A DNA stretch of 64,000 nucleotides from Pseudidiomarina salinarum (GTDB lineage: Bacteria; Pseudomonadota; Gammaproteobacteria; Enterobacterales; Alteromonadaceae): positions 124,001 to 188,000 of the forward strand of contig NZ_JPER01000001.1 in NCBI RefSeq assembly GCF_000753715.1. The letters are read 5' to 3'. The notes below the pieces were generated by a model that worked only from the letters and a program-made list of their open reading frames with translations, searched no databases and was not told the origin of the DNA. How positions within the stretch are numbered: position 1 is the first letter of the stretch; each line of letters opens with the position of its first letter. The position numbers were made by a program, and so were the translations under genes. Shown piece by piece: positions 57,779-64,000 of the stretch.

Positions 57779-57807
57779 TTGCCTGCTGGTAAAATTTAGC
57801 CTATAAT
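57779..57807 (+). promoter_or_regulatory. Putative sigma70 promoter of suhB
   Basis: TTGCCT (57779-57784), a 17-base spacer and TATAAT (57802-57807), 40 bases before the suhB ATG. Good match and spacing. The rest of the gap, 57657-57778, shows only the DUF3545 ribosome-binding site. Confidence 0.65.
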
Positions 57808-57847
57808 CCGCGCCCACAAATGTTCTTTCACAGTACAGGTAATTGGT

Positions 57848-58651
57848 ATGCATCCCATGTTAAACATCGCGGTGCGCGCAGCGCGTGTGGCCGGTAAAAT
57901 TTTGGTCAAAGATTTCGGGGTCGAAGTGGACCTCAATGTGCAGGTGAAAAGCCAGCACGATTTCGTGACCGAGCTTGATAAAGCGGCAGAGAACGCGATT
58001 GTTCGTAACATTCTTAAAGTCTACCCCGACCACAGCATCCTGGCTGAGGAAGGCGGCGAGATCATCGGCAAAGATGCGGACCACCAGTGGATTATTGACC
58101 CGCTGGATGGCACCACCAATTACCTGCGCGGTATCCCTCATTTTGCGATCTCCATCGCGTATCAGTACAAAGGTTCAGTGCAGGCAGCGGTCATCTATGA
58201 TCCGTTGCGCGAAGAGCTGTTCACCGCCACCAGAGGTGCCGGCGTGCAGTTAAACGGCAAACGTCTGCGCGTAAAAAACCAGCGTGACCTCAACGGCGCC
58301 CTGTTGGGCACCGGCTTCCCGTTCAAACGTAAAGATTTGGCTCCGCAATACCAGGCTGTGTTCAGCGATCTGTTCGCGCAGGTGTCCGACATGCGTCGCG
58401 CTGGTTCGGCGGCACTGGATCTGGCCTATGTCGCGGCCGGCCGGATGGATGGTTTCTGGGAATTTAGTCTGCAGCCGTGGGATATTGCCGCGGGCGCGCT
58501 CATGGTGCGGGAAGCAGGCGGCCTGGTAACGGACTTCGCCGGTGGCCATGGCTTTATGGACAGCGGGCATGTGGTGGCCGGTAACCCGAAAGTGGTGCAG
58601 GGCATCTTAGCTAAGGCGCGTCCGCACCTGCCGGCCAGCATGAAGAAATAA
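57848..58651 (+). CDS. suhB: Inositol-1-monophosphatase SuhB
   Basis: Mg2+-dependent, lithium-sensitive phosphatase; in E. coli SuhB also joins the rRNA antitermination complex with NusA. 267 residues, identical to the E. coli length. Metal-binding motifs: ILAEEGGE with Glu, the signature [20 protein letters not shown], and the C-terminal [15 protein letters not shown]. Cytoplasmic. Followed by trmJ after 17 bases, the conserved suhB-trmJ-isc order. Confidence 0.97.
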   Translation: MHPMLNIAVRAARVAGKILVKDFGVEVDLNVQVKSQHDFVTELDKAAENAIVRNILKVYPDHSILAEEGGEIIGKDADHQWIIDPLDGTTNYLRGIPHFAISIAYQYKGSVQAAVIYDPLREELFTATRGAGVQLNGKRLRVKNQRDLNGALLGTGFPFKRKDLAPQYQAVFSDLFAQVSDMRRAGSAALDLAYVAAGRMDGFWEFSLQPWDIAAGALMVREAGGLVTDFAGGHGFMDSGHVVAGNPKVVQGILAKARPHLPASMKK

Positions 58652-58668
58652 GTACTGCAGGAGCGACC

Positions 58669-59415
58669 ATGTTAGGAAACATCCGGATAGTACTGGTGAA
58701 TACCTCGCACACCGGCAATATCGGCTCGGTGGCGCGGGCAATGAAAACCATGGGCTTGAGCCAGCTGACGCTGGTGGACCCGGTGCAGGCACCCGACAGC
58801 CATGCCTCAGCACTGGCGGCCGGTGCCACCGATGTACTGCACGGTGCTAAAATCGTGCCGACGCTGGCCGAAGCCATTGCCGACTGCGGCCTGGTCATTG
58901 GTACCAGCGCCCGCAGCCGTACCCTTGACTGGCCCCTGCTGAATCCGCGTGAATGCGCTGCTAAATTGCTGTCGGAAAGCCCCTCGTACCCGGTAGCGCT
59001 GGTGTTTGGCCGTGAAAGCAGCGGCCTCACCAACGACGAGTTGCAGCAGTGCAGCTTCCATGTGCATATTCCGGCTAATCCTGAATACAGTTCGCTGAAT
59101 CTGGCGATGGCGGTGCAGACCCTGGCCTATGAAGTACGGATGCAGTTTCTGGAAGCCGATGCGGTGCCTGCCACCGATGATACCCAATACCCTCTGGCTG
59201 GCGACCTTGAACGCTTTTATACCCATCTGGAACAAACCCTGACGCAGACCGGTTTTATTGTAAAACAGCACCCCGGTCAGGTGATGGCCAAGTTACGCCG
59301 GCTGTACACCAGAGCCCGGCCAGAAACCATGGAACTGAATATACTACGGGGTATTTTAACCTCGTTTGATAAGGCCGTTGTTAAGGCCGCGGACAAGAAG
59401 CAGGACGACGCATAA
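58669..59415 (+). CDS. trmJ: tRNA (cytidine/uridine-2'-O)-methyltransferase TrmJ
   Basis: SPOUT-class methyltransferase for ribose of position 32 in several tRNAs. 248 residues. [20 protein letters not shown] is the N-terminal signature; [15 protein letters not shown] and [20 protein letters not shown] form the trefoil-knot SAM site. The C-terminal helical domain (after residue 165) is typical of TrmJ as opposed to TrmH/L. Its stop codon shares one base with the IscR operator that starts the isc operon. Confidence 0.97.
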   Translation: MLGNIRIVLVNTSHTGNIGSVARAMKTMGLSQLTLVDPVQAPDSHASALAAGATDVLHGAKIVPTLAEAIADCGLVIGTSARSRTLDWPLLNPRECAAKLLSESPSYPVALVFGRESSGLTNDELQQCSFHVHIPANPEYSSLNLAMAVQTLAYEVRMQFLEADAVPATDDTQYPLAGDLERFYTHLEQTLTQTGFIVKQHPGQVMAKLRRLYTRARPETMELNILRGILTSFDKAVVKAADKKQDDA

Positions 59416-59439
59416 TACTTGACTGTTTTAGTCAGGTAT
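59415..59439 (+). promoter_or_regulatory. IscR type 1 operator at the isc promoter
   Basis: The 25 bases match the published E. coli type 1 IscR consensus (ATASYYGACTRWWWYAGTCRRSTAT, written here in IUPAC code) at every position. The left half includes TTGACT (59419-59424), which works as the -35; a weak -10 AAGAAT follows at 59442-59447. [2Fe-2S]-IscR bound here would block RNA polymerase, giving feedback repression of the isc operon. Confidence 0.9.
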
Positions 59440-59478
59440 GGAAGAATCTCTGGTAATAACTAAGGAGATTCAGCAGCT

Positions 59479-59967
59479 ATGAGGTTAACCTCGAAAGGGC
59501 GCTACGCCGTTACTGCCATGCTCGACGTTGCGCTACATACAGAACAGGGACCGGTATCTTTAGCCGATATATCTGAACGTCAGGGTATTTCGCTAAGCTA
59601 TCTTGAACAATTGTTCGCCCGGCTGCGTAAACACGGGTTGGTGAACAGTGTCCGTGGTCCCGGTGGCGGTTACCGGCTTGGGCATACGCCCGATGCGATT
59701 TCTGTCAGTGCTGTAATTCAGGCGGTGGATGAGTCGATAGACGCCACCCGCTGTCAGGGTAAGGGCGGTTGCCAGGGTGGCAGTCGCTGTCTGACCCATT
59801 CGCTGTGGGAAAACCTGAGCGACCGAATTGAAGACTTTTTAGCAAATATCAGTCTGGCCGAATTAGTCAGCCAGCGAGATGTGGCGAGCGTTGCGCTACG
59901 CCAGAATGCACAAATCGCGGAACAGAAGAAGCGCGCTCAACGTATCGCTCTCAACTGTGACATTTGA
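59479..59967 (+). CDS. iscR: Iron-sulphur cluster regulator IscR
   Basis: Rrf2-family regulator that senses Fe-S status and represses the isc operon when it holds a [2Fe-2S] cluster. 162 residues, as E. coli. N-terminal winged helix ([40 protein letters not shown]). The ligands are Cys92, Cys98, Cys104 and His107 in [22 protein letters not shown] lies before the ATG. A matching type 1 operator precedes the gene. Confidence 0.98.
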   Translation: MRLTSKGRYAVTAMLDVALHTEQGPVSLADISERQGISLSYLEQLFARLRKHGLVNSVRGPGGGYRLGHTPDAISVSAVIQAVDESIDATRCQGKGGCQGGSRCLTHSLWENLSDRIEDFLANISLAELVSQRDVASVALRQNAQIAEQKKRAQRIALNCDI

Positions 59968-59991
59968 CGCGAACCGGAGGAAATAGAGCAG

Positions 59992-61206
59992 ATGAAATTA
60001 CCGATTTATTTTGATTACGCCGCGACCACCCCTGTTGACCCTCGTGTGGCGGAAAAAATGATGCAGTTTCTGACCCCAGACGGTCAGTTTGGTAATGCCG
60101 CGTCGCGGTCACACCGGTTTGGCTGGCAGGCTGAAGAAGCCATTGATATCGCCCGTAATCAGATCGCTGATCTGGTCAATGCTGATCCCCGTGAAATCGT
60201 ATTCACCTCAGGCGCAACCGAGTCAGACAACCTGGCTATCCGTGGTGCGGCTGAGTTCTACCAGAAAAAAGGCAAGCACATCATCACCGCCAAAACCGAG
60301 CACAAAGCGGTATTGGATACCTGTCGCCAGATGGAACGTCAGGGCTTTGAGGTAACTTACCTTGATGTGCAGGAAGACGGCCTGATCGATATCGAAGCAT
60401 TCAAAGCGGCGCTGCGTGAAGACACCGTACTGGTGAGCATCATGCACGTGAACAACGAAATCGGCGTGATTCAGGATATCGAAACCATAGGTAACCTGTG
60501 CCGTGCCAACAAAACGATTTTCCATGTCGATGCCGCGCAAAGCGCCGGAAAAGTCGACATCGACCTGGCGAACCTGCCGGTCGATCTGATGTCCTTCTCA
60601 GCGCATAAAATGTACGGCCCCAAAGGTATTGGTGCGCTGTATGTGCAGCGTAAGCCACGGATTCGCCTGAACGCGCAAATCCACGGTGGCGGCCATGAGC
60701 GCGGCATGCGCTCCGGTACCCTGCCAACCCACCAGATCGTGGGCTTTGGCGAAGCTGCTGCCATCGCGAAACAGGAAATGGCTGCCGAGCGCGAGCGTTT
60801 TCACGCGCTGGCCGAGCGGCTGTGGAATGGCGTAAAAGACATCGAAGAAGTTTATATCAACGGCAACCAGGAACAGGGCGTACCGCATATCTTCAACATC
60901 AGCTTTAACTTTGTTGAAGGCGAGTCACTGATCATGGCGTTGAAAGATTTAGCGGTATCATCAGGCTCGGCCTGTACCTCAGCCAGCCTTGAGCCATCGT
61001 ACGTACTGCGTGCGCTGGGTCGCAATGACGAATTAGCGCATAGCTCAATTCGTTTCAGCTTTGGCCGCTTTACAACCGAAGAAGAAGTTGACCACGCGGT
61101 TGAACAAATTCAGAAATCTATTGGTCGTCTGCGGGATATGTCGCCACTTTGGGAAATGTACAAAGATGGTGTCGATCTCGATACAGTGGAGTGGGCTGCT
61201 CATTAG
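59992..61206 (+). CDS. iscS: Cysteine desulphurase IscS
   Basis: PLP enzyme that takes sulphur from cysteine for Fe-S clusters and tRNA thiolation. 404 residues. PLP-binding Lys in [12 protein letters not shown], cofactor pocket in [15 protein letters not shown], and the sulphur-carrying Cys in [14 protein letters not shown]. 24 bases after iscR with GGAGGAA before the ATG. Can also feed CsdE/TcdA-like routes in principle, since no csdA is nearby. Confidence 0.99.
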   Translation: MKLPIYFDYAATTPVDPRVAEKMMQFLTPDGQFGNAASRSHRFGWQAEEAIDIARNQIADLVNADPREIVFTSGATESDNLAIRGAAEFYQKKGKHIITAKTEHKAVLDTCRQMERQGFEVTYLDVQEDGLIDIEAFKAALREDTVLVSIMHVNNEIGVIQDIETIGNLCRANKTIFHVDAAQSAGKVDIDLANLPVDLMSFSAHKMYGPKGIGALYVQRKPRIRLNAQIHGGGHERGMRSGTLPTHQIVGFGEAAAIAKQEMAAERERFHALAERLWNGVKDIEEVYINGNQEQGVPHIFNISFNFVEGESLIMALKDLAVSSGSACTSASLEPSYVLRALGRNDELAHSSIRFSFGRFTTEEEVDHAVEQIQKSIGRLRDMSPLWEMYKDGVDLDTVEWAAH

Positions 61207-61268
61207 TACTGGCAACAGTTACAGGCAGCGCACAAACAGACGAGCAAAATCATGAGAGGTAAAGTGTT

Positions 61269-61652
61269 ATGGCATATAGCGAAAAAGTAATCGACCATTA
61301 TGAGAATCCACGCAACGTAGGTGGCTTCGACAAGAACGACCCGAGCATCGCCACCGGTATGGTCGGCGCACCAGCTTGTGGTGACGTGATGAAACTGCAA
61401 CTCAAGGTGAACGCGCAGGGCATCATCGAAGATGCCAAGTTCAAAACCTATGGTTGTGGTTCAGCAATCGCATCCAGTTCACTGGTCACCGAGTGGGTTA
61501 AAGGCAAATCGCTGGAAGAAGCGGGGCAGCTGAAAAACACCCAGATCGCTGAAGAGCTGGCACTGCCACCGGTGAAGATTCACTGCTCGATTCTGGCCGA
61601 AGACGCCATCAAAGCAGCAATTGAAGATTACAAAAGCAGACACGCAGGGTAA
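61269..61652 (+). CDS. iscU: Fe-S cluster scaffold IscU
   Basis: Scaffold on which IscS builds [2Fe-2S] clusters. 127 residues. The three ligand cysteines lie in VGAPACGDVMKLQ, KTYGCGSAIASSS and KIHCSILAEDA, with the LPPVK motif recognised by HscA just before the last. 62 bases after iscS and three bases before iscA. Cytoplasmic. Confidence 0.99.
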   Translation: MAYSEKVIDHYENPRNVGGFDKNDPSIATGMVGAPACGDVMKLQLKVNAQGIIEDAKFKTYGCGSAIASSSLVTEWVKGKSLEEAGQLKNTQIAEELALPPVKIHCSILAEDAIKAAIEDYKSRHAG

Positions 61653-61655
61653 CAA

Positions 61656-61979
61656 ATGGCAATTACCATGACAGACGCGGCTGCCAAACGAGCGCAGTCA
61701 TTTCTGGAGAAACGCGGTAAAGGTCTCGGCATCCGTTTAGGTGTGCGCACCACGGGCTGCTCGGGCCTTGCCTACGTGATGGAATTTGTTGACGACATGG
61801 ATAGCACGGACACCGTGTTTGAAGAGAAAGGCATCAAAATCATCATCGACGGCAAGAGCCTCAGCTACCTTGACGGTACTGAGCTGGATTTCGTCAAAGA
61901 AGGCCTGAACGAAGGCTTTGAGTTTAAAAACCCGAACGCCAAAGGCGAGTGTGGTTGTGGCGAAAGCTTCAACGTATAA
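61656..61979 (+). CDS. iscA: A-type Fe-S carrier IscA
   Basis: Carries Fe-S clusters (or iron) to apo-proteins. 107 residues. Conserved cysteines: one in [15 protein letters not shown] and the pair in [11 protein letters not shown] at the C-terminus. Third gene of the assembly set, in the usual order before hscB. Confidence 0.98.
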   Translation: MAITMTDAAAKRAQSFLEKRGKGLGIRLGVRTTGCSGLAYVMEFVDDMDSTDTVFEEKGIKIIIDGKSLSYLDGTELDFVKEGLNEGFEFKNPNAKGECGCGESFNV

Positions 61980-61988
61980 AAGGGTTCT

Positions 61989-62501
61989 ATGAATCATTTT
62001 GAACTGTTTGACCTGCCCGCCGCATTCGAAATCGATGCGGCGGATTTGCAACAGCGCTACCGCAAACTGCAGCAGCAGCTGCATCCTGATCGTTTTGCCC
62101 GTGGCAGCGAACGCGACAAATTACTCGCGGTACAGCACTCGGCGCAGCTGAACGACGCCTATCAGACCCTGAAGACGCCTCTCTACCGCGCTGAGTATAT
62201 ATTGCAGCTGCGCGGTATTGATCTGCAGCACGAGCAGCAGACCATCCGCGATCCGGACTTTCTGATGGCGCAGATGGAGTGGCGTGAGCGTATTGAAGAA
62301 CTAAAGCAGGCAGCGGATAACTTCGCCGCCATCGACAGCGCCTACCGCGATCTGGAAGCCCAGACCCGCGAACTGCAGCACGAACTTGAACGGCATATCG
62401 CCGCTGACGAGAACGAAGCGGCAGCCATTGCGGTGCGTAAACTCAAATTTATGCACAAGCTGCGGAGCGAAATCGAGCGCGTCGAAGACAGCGCCGACTA
62501 A
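61989..62501 (+). CDS. hscB: J-domain co-chaperone HscB
   Basis: DnaJ-like protein that brings IscU to HscA and stimulates its ATPase. 170 residues. The J-domain with HPD is in [14 protein letters not shown]; the C-terminal three-helix domain (after residue 80, [20 protein letters not shown]) binds IscU. Nine bases after iscA and 20 before hscA. Confidence 0.97.
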   Translation: MNHFELFDLPAAFEIDAADLQQRYRKLQQQLHPDRFARGSERDKLLAVQHSAQLNDAYQTLKTPLYRAEYILQLRGIDLQHEQQTIRDPDFLMAQMEWRERIEELKQAADNFAAIDSAYRDLEAQTRELQHELERHIAADENEAAAIAVRKLKFMHKLRSEIERVEDSAD

Positions 62502-62521
62502 CTAACAACGGATTTAATATT

Positions 62522-64000
62522 ATGGCGTTATTGCAAATAGCTGAACCCGGGCAAAGCACTGCCCCCCATGAACATCGCCTGGCGGCGGGTATTGATCTGG
62601 GCACTACTAACTCGCTGGTTGCCACCGTACGCAGCGGCGAGCCGCAGGTGCTGCCCGATGAAGATGGCCGCGCTATACTGCCGTCGGTAGTCTATTACGG
62701 CGCAGACGAGATCCTGACCGGCCACGAAGCCCTGGCCAAACATAGCGATGCCTCGGTGGAAACCGAAAACACCATCGTCTCAGTCAAACGCTTTATCGGC
62801 CGCACCATCGCCGATGTACAGCGCAACTTTCATAACCTGCCTTATAAACTGAGCGAAACCGAAAACGGCGTGCCGGTATTTGAAACGGCTGCCGGCGATA
62901 AAAACGCGGTGGAAGTATCAGCTGATATCCTGCGCACCCTGGCGGTGCGCGCTGAAGCGGCCTTAGGTGGCGAGCTGACCGGCGTGGTGATTACCGTGCC
63001 GGCCTATTTTGATGACGCCCAGCGCCAGAGCACCAAAGATGCGGCGCAGCTGGCCGGGCTCAATGTATTGCGGCTGCTGAACGAGCCGACCGCAGCGGCG
63101 GTTGCCTATGGCCTGGATTCCGGCCAGGAAGGCCTGATCGCGGTGTACGATCTGGGCGGCGGCACCTTTGATATTTCATTACTGCGACTGCAGGGCGGCG
63201 TATTCGAAGTGCTGGCCACCGGCGGCGACAGTGCCTTGGGCGGCGATGATTTTGACCAGCTGATTGTCAACCGGCTGAAGCAGGAATGGCAGTTGCCGGA
63301 GCAGGTAGCAGCGCGGCTTGAGCGCGATTTGATTAATGCCGCGAAGCAGGCCAAAGAAGCCCTGAGTACTGCTTCCACTTATACCATTACCATTGATCTA
63401 GAAGGCACTGAGCGTAAGTATGCACTTACTCTTGATGAGTTTAATGGCCTGATTGAGCCGCTTATCCGCAAAACCCTGAGCAACTGTCGGCGCGCGTTAA
63501 AAGACGCCGGCGTAACGGCTGATGAAGTGCAGCAAGTGGTCATGGTCGGTGGCTCTACCCGGGTGCCGAAAGTGCGCGCGACAGTAGGCGAATTTTTTGG
63601 CCGTGAGCCGTTAACCTCGATTGACCCGGATCAGGTGGTTGCCGTTGGCGCCGCCATTCAGGCCGATGTGCTGGCCGGCAATAAGCCGGATTCCGACATG
63701 CTGCTGCTGGACGTGATCCCGCTGTCGCTGGGGCTGGAGACCATGGGCGGCCTGGTGGAGAAAGTTATTGAGCGCAACACCACCATACCGGTAGCCAAAG
63801 CGCAGGAATTTACCACCTTTAAAGACGGCCAGAGCGCGATGATGATCCACGTGGTGCAGGGCGAACGCGAGCTGGTTGACGATTGTCGCTCACTGGCGCG
63901 CTTTGTGCTGACGGATATTCCGCCGATGGCAGCTGGTGCCGCGCATATCCGCGTAACCTTCCAGGTTGATGCCGATGGCCTGCTGAGCGTGACCGCTATG
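62522..64000 (+). CDS. hscA: Fe-S chaperone HscA (3' end cut by window edge)
   Basis: Hsp70-type chaperone that helps transfer clusters from IscU by binding its LPPVK motif. 493 codons are visible of about 620 expected. Nucleotide-binding domain motifs: [49 protein letters not shown] and [11 protein letters not shown]; the substrate-binding domain has begun ([17 protein letters not shown]). ATG at 62522. fdx and iscX would be expected just outside the window. Confidence 0.97.
   Translation, partial: MALLQIAEPGQSTAPHEHRLAAGIDLGTTNSLVATVRSGEPQVLPDEDGRAILPSVVYYGADEILTGHEALAKHSDASVETENTIVSVKRFIGRTIADVQRNFHNLPYKLSETENGVPVFETAAGDKNAVEVSADILRTLAVRAEAALGGELTGVVITVPAYFDDAQRQSTKDAAQLAGLNVLRLLNEPTAAAVAYGLDSGQEGLIAVYDLGGGTFDISLLRLQGGVFEVLATGGDSALGGDDFDQLIVNRLKQEWQLPEQVAARLERDLINAAKQAKEALSTASTYTITIDLEGTERKYALTLDEFNGLIEPLIRKTLSNCRRALKDAGVTADEVQQVVMVGGSTRVPKVRATVGEFFGREPLTSIDPDQVVAVGAAIQADVLAGNKPDSDMLLLDVIPLSLGLETMGGLVEKVIERNTTIPVAKAQEFTTFKDGQSAMMIHVVQGERELVDDCRSLARFVLTDIPPMAAGAAHIRVTFQVDADGLLSVTAM

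Overview
The window is a 64 kb piece of a gammaproteobacterial chromosome. I infer the order Alteromonadales in the broad sense, most like the Rheinheimera/Arsukibacterium/Alishewanella group. The inference rests on gene content and order (suhB-trmJ-iscRSUA-hscBA; rppH-ptsP-tauE-lgt-thyA; argR divergent from mdh; ispB divergent from nothing but followed by rplU-rpmA-obgE), a ThyA of 283 residues, FolE2, a rhombosortase and small families that I associate with this order (DUF3545, DUF2982, DUF3718). No rRNA, tRNA, CRISPR array, IS element or prophage was seen. Coding density is very high: no gene-free stretch exceeds about 220 bases, and several convergent genes overlap at their 3' ends.

Layout. 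1-7.7 kb (minus): a four-gene, stop/start-overlapping unit of RND adaptor, RND pump, CHASE2 adenylate/guanylate cyclase and GAF-HD-GYP protein (cut by the window edge), with a divergent LysR regulator. 8.8-11.5 kb: acnB and its terminator. 11.6-16.7 kb: six consecutive envelope genes, mostly lipoproteins, including an LpoB-like activator of penicillin-binding protein, a COG3014-type protein, a YcfL-like protein and an S41-like lipoprotein. 16.7-25.9 kb: DUF885 lipoprotein, Dyp-type peroxidase, argR, mdh, rhombosortase, ispB, a REP-like palindrome pair, rplU-rpmA, obgE, folA and a small secreted protein. 26-31.3 kb: a secreted alpha/beta hydrolase linked to a NatAB-type ABC exporter, an FAD amine oxidase and a GNAT enzyme.

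31.3-34.7 kb (minus): S-adenosylhomocysteine hydrolase with a PfkB-type adenosine kinase (SAH to homocysteine plus adenosine, then AMP), and folE2. 34.9-41.2 kb: an HPt protein, an ArcA-like response regulator, and a tightly packed minus-strand run rimB-rimK-aspartoacylase-like-rsmC-histidine kinase that joins ribosome modification to signalling. 41.2-48.8 kb: DUF2982, mutH, then rppH, ptsP, a TauE/SafE permease, lgt, thyA, tcdA, with csdE convergent. 49.3-53.1 kb: etfBA and a DUF1302 outer-membrane protein, each closed by a strong terminator.

53.2-54.6 kb is the clearest accessory insertion: an AbiE-type (type IV) toxin-antitoxin pair that looks more AT-rich than its surroundings and whose promoter carries a perfect inverted repeat. 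54.8-64 kb returns to core genes: an S9 peptidase, ung, a 56-residue DUF3545 gene, suhB, trmJ and the isc operon with an IscR-type operator in front of iscR; hscA runs off the right edge.

The most interesting leads are the pump/cyclase/HD-GYP operon, the six-gene envelope operon, the RimBK/RsmC/kinase operon, the AbiE operator and the REP-like pair at the ispB stop codon. All functions are read from sequence motifs and family knowledge; no database search was possible.
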